Of a stretch of 64,000 nucleotides of DNA, positions 24,302 through 35,032 are shown in pieces. Both the position numbers and the translations under genes were made by a program. This stretch comes from Sapria himalayana (Eukaryota; Streptophyta; Magnoliopsida; Malpighiales; Rafflesiaceae), in assembly GCA_029783825.1 (NCBI GenBank), contig JAREIK010010382.1, forward strand, positions 51,482-115,481, read 5' to 3'. The first letter of the stretch is position 1. Each line of letters starts with the position of its first letter. The notes under the pieces are model-generated. The model was not told the DNA's origin and made no database searches. It saw only the letters and a list, made by a program, of their open reading frames with translations.

Positions 24302-24414
24302 CACTAAAATAAAAATCACAAATAGCTTGTAAAATTTCCTAGCTAAATGGAGTTTTTCTATAGCTAAAGTGGATATAAAGATGGATTAACAACGGAACCT
24401 TTCCTAATCTTAAG
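24302..24414 (-). repeat. Copy B 3' subterminal repeats, outer part
   Basis: Words 'cctagctaaatgga' and 'atagctaaagtgg' follow the diverged terminus. The sequence is interrupted at 24414 by the hAT element and resumes at 27680. Confidence 0.65.
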
Positions 24415-27400
24415 TAGAAGTGCCAAATGGGTCATGTTGGGCCGACCCGGCATGGTTTTTGTCGGCCCAACCATGCTACCGTCCTGGGCTAGGCATGTCT
24501 ATAGTATCTGTGCCATGCCTGACCCTGCATGATTTATTCAAGCAAGGCTCAATGTGGCTCGGTTGGCATGACCGGTTTTAGGTCGTGCCTAGTCAGGCCT
24601 GTATGAGGTTGATTAAAAAAAGTTAATTTTTTTTATTTTTTGTTTAGAATATTAATATATTTATAAAATATAAATTAGATAATATTTAAAAATATTTAAA
24701 TAGTTATAAAGTTTATTTTTTTATGTTGTTTGTTTTAATTAGGTTTTAATTAGATTATAATTTATTAGAATTATATTTTAGAATTTTTAATGAAATTATT
24801 AAAAATAAAAATAAAATAAACACAAAATTTATTTAACAAAAATAACAAAGTCACACTCAAAGCCAAGTGTCAAATGGCCAAACTAATCCAAATACAATGT
24901 AATTAAAAATAAGTACAAAACATCGAAATCAAAAATCAAAATCAAGCATAACTCATAAGGAAAAGCATAACTGTAACAAAAGTATAGCTGTCAGCATGTC
25001 GCAATCTGGAAATCATCAACCATCAAGCATCAAGTAGCAACCTCATCAATCATCCATTCTCGTATCATTATCATCCTTGACCTCAATATCAATATCACTA
25101 TCACATTGATCATCATCGGCAATCAACTCCCCCGCATTCATTGTAGTCCCACTCCCAGTCCCAGCATGATCCTCGATGCTAAACATCGAATCCTCTCAAT
25201 CCTTCATGCATACTAAAGCCTCAATAATATCTTGACATAATCTTCATCTCCTGTCCAAAATCACATTCACTACAATAGAAAAACAAGGCTCTATGCTATG
25301 CTCGACACTGGAGGAGTCAATAGATCCCGTGCTATCTTAGATAGCACGGGAAAGGTAGACTCATATGATTTCCACCACTATAATATATTAGGATTCTTAG
25401 TATCAAAATGTGATAGGATTGAGCAGTAATTGATATCTAAGTACCGAGACAGCTTACTCCTATTCGATGGTCCACCCTATCATTTCCCCCTAGCAAACTA
25501 AATGGAAAAATCATCATCTCCAAATATGGTATCAATGTTCGTACTCATAGCCTTACTACTATTATCACCATTTGTAGTATCATAGTATGCGAAAAGGTTA
25601 GTCAACTTCTCATGAATGAACCTTTCAGGCAAGTCTTCCAGGTTCATGCACGAGGAAATATAAGTCAAAATATTATCTACCTCTTCCACCTTAACCCTAA
25701 GGTTCATGCATTTAGTGAGATAATAAAGAGATGGATGGTAGACCACTACTTTAAATACTTGGTTTCCATCTCTGTAACCATATGGCTAAGTTTCAGATCA
25801 GCTTGATACTTCCTAAACATGCTACTAATGTTGCATATGCACCTGAGTGCACTGTAAGTCGTGGAAGTATAAACCAACGAACACCTATTCATGTCATAAA
25901 AAATCTTTAGGAATTTCATAAATTAAATTTTTAAAGCCCAGTTAGTGTCATCAATAAAAAGTTCATCACTCTTACTATTGACATAGTATGATATCACGTA
26001 TTTGTATCCAACACATGACACCAACATTAGGTACGTGTAATTCAAACAATATCTCACATCTGATTGGAATTTATTCTTCTTAAGATTCATAGACAGAGAC
26101 TACCGAGCTCCAATTGTTTGGGAGGCATGCAAATATATTTTAGTGAGTTACATATGTTTTCCAAAGCGAGGAAACACACCTTCATCCCCACATGTAGAAT
26201 CATGTTAACCATGTGACACATGCATCAGTCATAGAAAATCTCTTTTAATGGTGCGTTTCTAATATTCCTAACAAACATGTTAATTGCTACTCCATTATTA
26301 GATGCATTATGGATCATGATACAAAAAATTTTATTTTAAATTTTATATTTTCTAAAGATTTTTATCATACACTCAAAAATTGCAGACTCATCATGAGGAT
26401 GGAGAATCTCAGAGAATCCTAAATTTTTTTATTCACAGGCCATTTAGAATCTACATAGTGGGCAGTGAGACATGCATAAGATGCATCATCGTGACTAGTC
26501 CAGATATCAGACGTCACGGACATCACTCTACTATATACCATAAATTCATTAATAACTCGTTATGGCATATGAATGTGTAAAACTTTGAGACTATACTACA
26601 TATAGTCTCACAAAATGTTGAGCTAAGTTGGGTTTGCCTAGGATCTAATGTACCATGTGTTTTGGTGCATAATTCGGCATGTCTTTTAAGATGTCTAGTC
26701 CCAAACACACTCTTACAAGTTAAAATTTTTTACAATTTTAGTACAGTGCTATTTCTTCTTCCTCACCCCTAATATTTTTTTATATTATTATATTAAAATG
26801 AGTCCAGAATATAGAATTCCTCCTTGTTTTTTGTTTTTTAGATATTTGGGCTGAGACGACATGAGAAACCAAAGTTTCAGCAGCATCGGACTTTTGTGTA
26901 AGATTTTCATTTTCTAAATTTAAATTAATTTTATTAGTATTTGTATTTGTCATTTTTTTGGTTTTTTTAGACAAGAGGATAACTTAAATAGTAGAGAGAG
27001 AGAAAAAATAGAAATACCCATAAAGTAGTGTAAAGGAAAAGCACGTGCACCAAAAATCTAACTTCTAAAGACCAATGTAAACACCAACTAAAGACAAACC
27101 TAATTTGTGAGACCTAAAAAGCCGAGCCGAAATCTTGAGAGATAGAATTTTAGGAGAGAAGTTTGAAAGAGAGAGAATGTGAGATTTTATATTTTTGAAA
27201 AACATAAAAATTGGAGAGGGGGTGGGGGGCTTTTATAGAAAAAAATTTAGAATTTTTTTAAAGTATTTATTTTTAATTTTTTAATAATTTTTTCGGGGCA
27301 GAATCATATGGGTCGTCGGATTCTGCCCCATAACCATTGGAGGCAGAATCCTACTGCTAAATTTCAAATAATTTTTTTTAAATATTTGAATTATCGGTCG

Positions 27401-27679
27401 TAAGCCCGTAATAGGCCTTTGGGGTTGGGGTTGGTTCAGATTTGGGCCCGCCCAGTTTCCAGATCAGTCAAGCTGAGCCTCAGCCCGACGAGGTAGTACG
27501 GTATTGGTATCTCGGCTCGTACCGAGGTACTGAGCCAACTAGGCAATAGTACTGTCTAGGGCCAGGCACAGCATGAGGCTCGGTTGGACTCGGCATGACA
27601 TGGCTTGGGCACAGGCACGAGAAATTCCAGTGTCGTTTCTAGCTAGGCATGGAAGGAATCAGCCCATGTGACACCTCTA
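24415..27679 (-). mobile_element. hAT transposon nested in CACTA copy B
   Basis: A 3.27 kb insertion with hAT-style inverted ends: TAGAAGTGCCAAATGGG on the left and, read inward from the right, TAGAGGTGTCACATGGG. The flanking 8-mers are ATCTTAAG (24407-24414) and ATCCAAAG (27680-27687), identical at six of eight bases, as expected for an aged 8-bp hAT target duplication. Subterminal parts (24421-24610 and 27400-27670) are GC-rich with many 'ggcccg' and 'gcatg' words, in contrast to the AT-rich interior. A broken hAT transposase gene runs on the minus strand. It interrupts CACTA subterminal repeats, so it inserted after the CACTA copy. Confidence 0.8.
25180..26974 (-). pseudogene. hAT transposase with BED zinc finger, broken
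   Basis: Relic of a hAT-superfamily transposase, which would cut and join the ends of the element in the nucleus. From the N-terminus, an Asn/Lys/Thr-rich leader is at 26780-26974. A BED-finger remnant SVFGTRHLKRHAELC lies at about 26660-26710. Middle fragments include an 82-codon open block at 25498-25746. The C-terminal dimerisation domain reads WWKSYESTFPVLSKIARDLL followed by TPPVSS (about 25290-25385), and its end reads EALVCMKDWED (about 25185-25230). These match the 'WW..N...FP.LS..ARD.L..P.S...SE..FS...R' pattern of the family. Stops and frameshifts occur throughout; for example the Cys pair before the BED His is lost to a frame change. Confidence 0.75.
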
Positions 27680-28070
27680 ATCCAAAGTGCTTGTTGTAAA
27701 AATTAAAGAGTAAATATTTTACCTATCAAAATTAGCAAGAGAAAATTCCTTAGCTAAATTATCGTGGGAAAAATCTCTAGCTAAATTAGCGAGAAAAAAA
27801 ATCTCTAGCTATTTTCATTCCAAAATTATTTTCACATTTTTAATTTTTCACATAAAATTTAATTACATATTTTTATAAAAAACATGAACTATAACCCATT
27901 GTTTATAATTAACAAAAAATAAAATCAATTAATAAAATATTTTTATATAATTTGTTACATAGTTAAAATAGGAACCTAACAAAACTTGATTACATCTTAT
28001 TCTTCATCAATGTATCTAATGATAGTGCATAAAGTATAATCTGTTTGTGAAATTTGCGTTGCTTTCTCAC
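27680..28070 (-). repeat. Copy B 3' subterminal repeats (inner part) and conserved 3' block
   Basis: 27735-27825 has 'ttagctaaattatcg' and 'tctctagctaaattagcg' motifs. 27830-27960 is AT-rich and equivalent to copy F 21700-21840. 27995-28070 is the conserved 3' block shared with copies A (455-520) and E (reverse). Confidence 0.65.
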
Positions 28071-28094
28071 CCCCACCTCCTCAATATCTACTTA

Positions 28095-28343
28095 CTACTC
28101 TAGCACTCGAGGATGTCCCTCAATGGCCATCACTATTGCATCCTTTAGTTCTAGTCTATATTTCCTCTCCACCACCAACTCCTTCTTCCTTTTATTTTCC
28201 AATGCCCTTTTTGTATCTAGCTGCTCTTCCAACAACACTTTTTTTAACCTTGTGATCAGTTGCATGTATGTATACTTGTGCAAGTATGTGCATTTGTGTG
28301 TGTGTGTAAACACGGACACATGTACTTTCATGCTAATACACAT
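28095..28343 (-). CDS. Coiled-coil C-terminal exon fragment in CACTA copy B
   Basis: The last ~55 codons of this frame read as a charged coiled coil: LKKVLLEEQLDTKRALENKR, then KKELVVERKYRLELKDAIV, ending HPRVLE and a stop at 28095. The upstream part (His/Thr/Tyr-rich) is probably intron read-through. It lies next to the 3' block, where the end of the second CACTA gene or of a captured gene would be. No named family recognised. Confidence 0.4.
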   Translation of the reverse strand: MCISMKVHVSVFTHTHKCTYLHKYTYMQLITRLKKVLLEEQLDTKRALENKRKKELVVERKYRLELKDAIVMAIEGHPRVLE

Positions 28344-28349
28344 ACCATC

Positions 28350-28725
28350 AAAGTCAACAAAAAGAAATAATCATGGGGTTAAAAACACACATATAGCTCT
28401 CTCAGGCACGGTCATCATCTTCTAGTTCTTTGTCCTTTGGTACTTCACGCAGAAAGAGAACATTGTTATACCTGCACATTGAGCATAACATATTACATTC
28501 TACAAACCAATAAAGAACACAACACAATGTCACTGATAAATAGATAGACAAGTGCATGCAACACCAACTGCCATTTGCATGAAATTTCATACAACGAGAT
28601 AATCATGAGCTTATTTTTAAAATACTGAATTAAGATTTTCCCAAGATTTTCAGTGAACTATCCATCAACATATTCTTTTGTGTTGTTCAACTTCATGTAT
28701 CAGTCCATGGTTAATTATAAAAATG
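28350..28725. other. Unassigned AT-rich sequence
   Basis: Lies between the coiled-coil fragment and the left arm of the inverted-repeat unit. Nothing recognisable on either strand. Confidence 0.35.
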
Positions 28726-30706
28726 TTAAAAAGGAGTTTTGTATGGAAATAATACATTTTAAATAAAAATTCCAAAATATGATGCTTGTTTGAAATATTA
28801 CCAAACTAGTGCATCTGGAAATAGCATGGCAAAGGGCATTATTGTTAACGATAATCATTTCCACGTTATTGAATTTTAAAAATCAAGATCTTCATCAATG
28901 TCTTCCTTGCTTGATGATGACAGATTCGGGCTTGAATTCAGATTTGACACAAGATTCAATTTGGATTCGTTTTTACTTTCAATATTGTATCTTGGCCATA
29001 TAGATTTCTAAGTGAGAAGCCAAGTTAAGTTGGTGGTTTGATCAAGAGATAATGCATAAACTGAAGATGAAAAAGATGAATTTAACTTGATGGTTTTCTC
29101 TGGATTGAAATGGAGAAGCCACTTGTGGCAAGAATCTCTTGATTTGTTGAAGTTGACCAGTTCACTCTAAATCATGATTATAAAAAAACAAATCATTTAA
29201 TAGAAAGAAAAAGATATAGATATATTAGAGTATGACAAGGCCATATTTCATATTTAATAAAACAAATAGGCACCTTATCATTGCCCCTCTTTTTATCTTT
29301 ATACTGCTAGAGCCACGACAATAAACTCGAGCAAGCATAACCTACATAAATGAACTCATGGTTTTGAACTTGAGTTTCTAGGTTAATGGAGCAATTGGGG
29401 CTAGACGTTGTGCTTTTTGTAAGTAATCCAGATTCAATATTTTTCCAGCCAGAATCACTCTCACATGTAGATGTTTTGCTCCTACACCCATTTTTCTTCT
29501 TTTTTAAAACTTCATCAAATGCACGACTAGTGAAATATGAAGTGTTTATGCACGCTTATATACAATAGTTGACACGATGGTACATATGAATAGTGTGTAG
29601 GTGTATGTGTTTGTGCGTACCTTTGTGGGCATGTAGTTTAGTCATTGATAGGTAGCATATGTGACTGATATATCGCACTAGAGAAATTGAGAAAAAAAAG
29701 CAAAAAGAAGAATCATTTTGCCAGTTTAGATAGAGGCTAAGATTCAGGCTACCAACTGGAATAGTAACTCGATAAAGTTCCCAAATAATCTCTAGAGAGG
29801 GAAAGCTTACTTTACACTTGATGTAAGTTTGGAATGTGGGGATTCCCATGAGCCATACTCTTCCATCCTTGCCGCCCATTCCTTAAATCAGACTTTGCAT
29901 CTCTGTCATAATGTACTATACAATGTTGTTACCTGCTTGTCAACCATAATATGGCCAAATATCATAGACCCATTTAAGATCACCACATATAAAACAACAC
30001 CTCTACTTGAATAAATATCTATGATGCACTTAAGCTCCATAAATTTTTGGTCAACATCTACTTTTGAATGTTTCCTTAAAGAGAACAGAGGAAATGTTAC
30101 TAATTAAACCTATTTCCATTTTCTCCCTCACTCCTCTTACTACACTCTCTATGCTTGCCACACACTCTCCCTTAATCACGATGTTCCTTTTCTTCATCTC
30201 CATCACATGTAAAGCCCTCATCACATCTTTAGTCTTTGTCAGTGTTTTTAATGGTGAGCTTAAGTTCTTCCCCGATGGTTCAAATTGACCGAAAGAAAGA
30301 AATGAAGGAGGAAAAGAGTTGGCTGTGGTGAAAGGTTTTATGGATTCTTATGAATTCCCATGAACTGGAGTGATATTTGCAGTGGCAGCCATGGCGGTGG
30401 ATGTTCTTCTGGAATAAATATCCATGGATACGGCTTGTTAAACTTTGTTTTTCACTAAGTTGGATTCAACACTCTCCCATTATTCCCAATGCCTGCATTT
30501 TAAAATTTTTAAAATTTAATAGCTTGCATTCACAAAACCACCTTTGATTTTTAAAATTCAATAGGGTGGCAATGATCGTCGTTTAAAATGACACAAATTG
30601 CAATGTTGTTTCCAAACATATTAGTTTGGTAATATTTTTCAAACTAGCATTTATTTTTGATTTTTTATTTAAAATGTATTATTTCCATACAAAACTTATT
30701 AGAAAG
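28726..30706 (-). mobile_element. Pack-MULE-like inverted-repeat unit with captured gene
   Basis: Left arm 28735-28886 and right arm 30539-30696 are diverged reverse complements about 150-160 bp long. Shared words are AGTTTTGTATGGAAATAATA at the outer end, 'agtttggtaatattt' in the middle and 'tgatttttaaaattcaata' at the inner end. Long arms around host-like exons are the hallmark of Mutator-type gene-capturing elements. The flanks TTAAAAAG (28726-28733) and TTAGAAAG (30699-30706) match at seven of eight bases and may be the target duplication, which is usually 9 bp in this superfamily. No transposase is present. Confidence 0.5.
28875..30392 (-). pseudogene. Captured multi-exon gene fragment of unknown function
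   Basis: Exon-like blocks follow one another on the minus strand between the two inverted-repeat arms. Exon 1 starts at Met 30392 (MAATANITPVHGN), has one in-frame stop at 30348-30350, then stays open to about 30066, passing SFLSFGQFEPSGKNLSSPLK and VMRALHVMEMKKRNIVIK. Block 2 (30056-29933), in another frame, reads DQKFMELKCIIDIYSSRGVV and ends at a good donor, CAG|GTAACA. Block 3 (29885-29811) reads KEWAARMEEYGSWESPHSKL and ends before GTAAGC. Block 4 (29545-29307) reads SRAFDEVLKKKKNGCRSKTS. Block 5 (29008-28875) is Ser/Asn-rich and ends KEDIDEDLDF and a stop. The N-terminus resembles a transit peptide, but I do not recognise the protein. It is broken by a stop and a frame change. Confidence 0.45.
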
Positions 30707-30710
30707 TGCC

Positions 30711-31375
30711 AAACAAAATGGAAATGTAAGTTGAATTACAACATGCTGCATGGTATTGAATTTTTGCACACTAGTAGGTTCATATAGGAATCCACCAAAG
30801 CAATAAAACCTAAAAGAAACCATAGAAAAAAATGAGAAAAAAATGCAATTCACAAGAAAAGAACACAAGGTTGCTCACCTTTGTATTCCATTCTCCACTT
30901 GAGTTTTACAATGACCGTCTTCCCAGTCAAGTTGTTAAGAAAAGGCTTGGGATTAACGAGGATGGTCTGCAATATTCAGTAATAAAAAAACTAATGAACT
31001 GTGGTAAATTGCACGTATGCATCAGATATTTATCTTCATTTACTTAAAATGCATAGGCATGTATTTATGCAATATACATGCATACATCATAAATATAGAA
31101 TAACTATATGTGTCCAAACACACACACGTGCATGCACACATGCACACCCTATTTTCCTATCTTCTCATATTTCTTTATATTGTCCATATATTACACCTTT
31201 CTAGTTGAACTGAACTATTGATGCATGAAAATGATCATTACCAAAAATCAAATTTTTTTTCTAATCTACATATCCCACGTGATCTAAAATTTATTATTAT
31301 ATTTTTTGCTTGAGAAAATTGTAAGAAAACTTTTTTTATGAAAAATAAATGAACATTTGAAAGAATATTTGATTG
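30711..31375 (+). repeat. Repeat block R1, copy 2
   Basis: Matches 14063-14700 along its length. Here the sequence to the left (30697-30717, 'aatggaaatgtaagttgaa') runs without interruption into R1, whereas in copy 1 the CACTA end stops exactly at that point. This copy therefore shows what the target of CACTA copy A may have looked like. Confidence 0.65.
30832..31005 (+). pseudogene. Unrecognised conserved exon-like fragment in R1 (copy 2)
   Basis: Counterpart of 14186-14345. The open frame reads [20 protein letters not shown], then [17 protein letters not shown]. The DNA just after 'aactgtg' reads gtaaat, a possible splice donor, which is lost in copy 1. Unknown family. Confidence 0.4.
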
Positions 31376-31379
31376 TTGT

Positions 31380-31830
31380 ATGTATGTACATATATAACAT
31401 AGTATACATACATATACACTGCAATATATATGGATGTCTTATATAGATATAGAACTGTGGGTATAGATATAGATATAGAATAGTAGGTAAAGTATTATCC
31501 CATTTATATTTCACAAAGAAGAAACAAAACATCACTATCAACATTAATAAGGATTGCAAATATTATTTAAATTTTTGAAAATATATCTAAAAACATTTAG
31601 TGGAAAACTTGGAATACAAGCGACGAGATAGGCTTGGCGCATCAAAGTTCGCACATTGCCTCCCCGCAACCAGAACTCTTCTACTCCTAAGGCCTATAAA
31701 GGGGTAGCTCTGCCCTACCACCCACTACGGCACCATGCTCCCTTGTGTTTTTTTTAAAATAGGTCTTCCCTTCTCTGTGTGCTTGCACCAATGATTTTAA
31801 ATTATTAGCTTCGTTGTATTAGTCCATCAA
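31380..31830. repeat. Distal R1 block, copy 2
   Basis: Matches 15920-16400: 'tatatatggatgtcttat', 'ggtatagatatagatatag', then the GC-richer 'cctaaggcctataaaggg' tail. Non-coding. Confidence 0.6.
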
Positions 31831-31883
31831 CCCTGTAGCTTCTGCTGGCATATGGTTCCTCACTTTGTTCAAAGTAAGGGTCA

Positions 31884-32324
31884 TCACTTCATTACATGCA
31901 TCAACGTAACTACAGAACAATTCAATATGCACTCCATAAAAACAATATGCACTCCATAAAAATAGTACACATGCAAAGAAAATAAGAGGAACAAAACATC
32001 AAAAATTAGATGTTTTGTCTTCCAAATATAAAAAAAAAGCAAATGGCTACAAAATTTGCAAACTTCATATAGCAAGGCATCTTGACTCACCTTCCTCCCA
32101 GCAATTCTCACTCCTCTTCTTTTCATGCTCATCGGCAGGGGATACATCGATGTGCTAGTTGTGTAGCATGTGGATTTGCACCCACCACAACCCCATTGAT
32201 AACCATACTTCCTCGTGTTCAGCTCGTTGTCATCCTTGACACTACGAACATGCAACAGGGAGAGAACAAGCCGAATGAACACATTTAATTGAATTTCATT
32301 AGCAATTATTATGGAAATTAACAA
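31884..32324 (-). CDS. Copy B second-gene C-terminal exon fragment
   Basis: An open frame of 146 codons on the minus strand. The part equivalent to residues ~10-45 (LNVFIRLVLSLLHVRSVKD, then NTRKYGYQWGC) has a counterpart in copy D at 63565-63650, where the DNA matches until the TATC array begins. It is followed by MYPLPMSMKRRGVRIAGRKV. The second half is hydrophobic and probably intron or non-coding. I take it as an exon of the second CACTA gene. The domain is not recognised. Confidence 0.35.
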   Translation of the reverse strand: MLISIIIANEIQLNVFIRLVLSLLHVRSVKDDNELNTRKYGYQWGCGGCKSTCYTTSTSMYPLPMSMKRRGVRIAGRKVSQDALLYEVCKFCSHLLFFYIWKTKHLIFDVLFLLFSLHVYYFYGVHIVFMECILNCSVVTLMHVMK

Positions 32325-32329
32325 TTCAA

Positions 32330-33960
32330 TAGTTTAATTCCACCAATGAACAATAAAAAGTAGTCATAGATCTAAATAGTGACAATGCAGATCTGCACGA
32401 AATAAGAGTGTCAAGAACAAACCTATGTCTATATGGGACTAGAATTTTTGTGTTCATTCACAACTTTAGAAGCTAACATACTATTCCTATCACCAGGAGG
32501 ACAAGCCCATCCTTTTATATACCTATAATAGTCTAAAACTCTACCAAAAATATTTGGATACACACGACCATATTTATAGATATATAAAAATAGTAATTAT
32601 GGACATAAAAAACATGAATTTGAGTTGATAGTCATACAACTTCAACAAATATCTAAAAGATGGCCAGAAATGATGTTTAGAGAGAGAGAGTGTGTGCAAA
32701 AATAGAATGTTTCAATAATATTAAATATAATAGAAGCTTAGCCTTCTTTCATCCTGCTGAGATCGGTAAAGATGAGACCCATCCATAAGAAGGATAGTGG
32801 CAATGTCTAAAGAATTTGAATCAGAATTTTTTATGCCTCTCACATCAAATGTGCCACAAAGATTCATGATTAGGTTAATCGGAAAAGCAATGAACAAAAC
32901 CAGAATAAAGAAAAATGATACCTCCAAAAAAAATCTCATCTTGTTTTGCTATGCATAGAGAAAAATCAAAAATAATTCAGAAATAATTCTGATACAAAAT
33001 TATCCTCATTATTAGTTGGTGCAATTGTGCTAGCCTCTCCTACCTGGTTTGCAGTTGGATCTTGAAATATTATATGTCACATCAATGCCACTAATTGTGA
33101 CTCCATATAGTACATCTGCGGTTGTATTAAATTCTTAATTTCTTTCATCTCATCATTCATTTTTTTTATCTTATCATTCATTTCTTTAATTTCTTGAATT
33201 TCTTCCTTCAAATGAGATATCTGTTAATCCTTCCCTTTAATTTTGGTCTCCATAATTTCAAAACTTTTATTTGTTTCTTTTACTTATTGTTTGACCACCT
33301 CATCCACCATTATTGTGACAGATAAATTAGAAGCATGACTACTACAATAAAATGCTAGTCCCTTCAAGCCGATGTCGGACACTCACTACTTCTTATGACC
33401 TTCTATTGTCTTTAATTAGATAGGATCATAGTCAATTGGTTGAAGATCCATAGAACCCTCAACTTGTTGAGAAGCAAATGTCACACATTCCTCCATGAAT
33501 TCTTGTGATAAAATAAAGAAAAATACTATTCTAGATATACATAAAGTAAATTTAATATTTTGTATTCTAAACAACTTTCAAAATTTACTCTAGTATAATA
33601 AAATTTTATTAATATAATAGATTATTACAGTAATCATCTAAGATTTTTTGTCAACAAACTAATAATCCTCTTTCTTTACATGCATCTTCCTGAAAATCTC
33701 ATAAAAATTGGGATCACGAACCAATTCTCTAGCCTATAGTATATATTTATTAAGTTAAAAAATAACAAATGTTAAAAAATTTTAACAAAATTATTAAAAC
33801 CATGCACAGATTTGATTTATTTAGACTATTAGGATAACCACTAAATATATAAATGTTTTAAATTTTAAAATTGTACCTAATTTTGAGCATGCTCAATGCT
33901 CGCCTTTGTCCCTCCAATGTGGCAAGACATTTCTGTACCTAGTCATGCTGATCTTTAGAG
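32330..33960 (-). pseudogene. Copy B second CACTA gene (Ptta/En/Spm type), decayed
   Basis: Contains the blocks seen in copies A and D. About 33120-33330 is the Lys/Glu coiled-coil region (on the plus strand a run of 'tttcttt' and 'catttgaag' reverse words). About 33655-33735 encodes the GR.P.FYEIF.KMHVKK segment. About 33880-33960 is the block with 'gagcatgctcaatgctcg'. Stop codons break every block. 32511-32640 holds the 'ctaaaactctacc' block seen in A and D. Confidence 0.55.
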
Positions 33961-34620
33961 ATAAAAAAATGGTTTTGGCTCTAAAGATTAGCTCAGATTG
34001 GGGGTACTTTAGAGATAAAATTAACTCAATTATATAGTTCTTATAAATTTCAATAGGGGCGAATATCTCTATATTTATCTTTAAATAAGAATTTATTTTC
34101 ATTTTAAATATTATAAAAATTTAGTACTTTTTTTATAATTTAAAATTTTCAAATTTTTTAGTAATTATTTTTTTAAAAAATTCCTTTAGGCATGAAACAA
34201 TTTTTTATAGTTAAAATAATATTAATATTTACTAGTTTTTTCGTTAATTATTATATTTTAATATACAATGAATTATTTAATCTTTTTATTAGTAGAAATT
34301 TTAATATATGTTTATTTATTTTTTAAAATATCTTTAAAATTTTTAAAAAGTATAGAATTAATAATTTAATGTTATTCCAATCTTTATTAATAGTTATTGT
34401 AGCCTTTATTAAAAGTTATTGTAGTCTTTATTAATATTAAATTTTTTTTATTTATATATTTTTTAAATTATTTGTTTGTAATAACCTATTTTAATAAATA
34501 TAAGAGTAGAATGTGTATTTCAAGGATCGCTCATCAATAGACCATTGAATACGTAGCTTTAATATACAAAATTAAATAAAATATTAAAATAAATAACATA
34601 TAAAAAAATTAAATCATTAA
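33961..34620 (-). repeat. Copy B 5' interior, joined directly to the second gene
   Basis: 34010-34085 ('ttataaatttcaataggggc') matches copy D 57415-57475 reversed. 34508-34560 is the conserved 5' block ('gtatttcaaggatcgctca'). The transposase gene expected between the 5' region and the second gene is missing, so an internal deletion formed this copy. Confidence 0.6.
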
Positions 34621-35032
34621 ATAGTGATGAAAATTATCCCCAGCCCAAATAGTTAGGGAAAAATCCATAACTAAATGGATATATTTTGTGAAAAATAAAA
34701 TTTAAGAAATAATCACTTGCAATAAAATATAAAAAGTAAAAAAAAATTCATATATTTATTTAGTGATGGATTTTGTCTCGATCTAATTAGCTAGGGATAT
34801 ACCATAACTAAATCCATCACTAAATTCCCTTCTTTTTTTGTGTAGAAATCTACGAAAATATTAGCAACAAAATATTTTCAATTGAACATTTACATTACTA
34901 ATCTATTACAAAATTTTAATTTAATGTAAAATCAAAAATTCTTTGTTATTCCCTAGCTAATCCCTCACTAATTTGGTTGGGATTTTAGCCGTCGTAAAAT
35001 TTCCCTAGCTAAATCGTTATTTTATTGTAGTG
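34620..35032 (-). repeat. Copy B 5' subterminal repeats and terminus
   Basis: Motifs 'tagttagggaaaaatcc', 'aattagctagggata', 'ccctagctaatccctc' and the end TTTATTGTAGTG. The array is about 400 bp, shorter than the ~1.1 kb of copy A, and close in layout to C (47600-48032) and D (56441-56830). Confidence 0.8.

Larger units (their letters stand above)
24302..35032 (-). mobile_element. CACTA copy B, non-autonomous, with nested insertions
   Basis: The left (3') end is CACTAAAATAAAAATC at 24302, diverged from CACTACAAAAAAA. The right (5') end is TTTATTGTAGTG, ending at 35032. GATA array lies on both sides. The flanking triplets are gat (24299-24301) and cat (35033-35035), matching at two of three bases, compatible with an aged 3-bp target duplication. 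The interior holds 3' subterminal repeats split by a hAT element, a coiled-coil gene end, a Pack-MULE-like unit, R1 copy 2, the second-gene blocks and a short 5' region. No transposase (TNP2) sequence is present, so it would depend on another copy for movement. Confidence 0.75.

Noticed and set aside
22115..24319. Many minus-strand open frames rich in Tyr, Leu, Ser and Ile
   Set aside because: TATC repeats read as Tyr-Leu-Ser-Ile in all three frames without stops; the frames have no other protein features.
25255..25290. CACTACAATAGAAAAACAAG as a CACTA left end
   Set aside because: It lies inside the hAT transposase coding relic; the reverse strand reads through the conserved dimerisation domain, so the match is by chance.
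30064..30288. Plus-strand 74-codon frame with a hydrophobic stretch
   Set aside because: The minus strand is better explained as an exon of the captured gene, with linked exons and splice sites in order.
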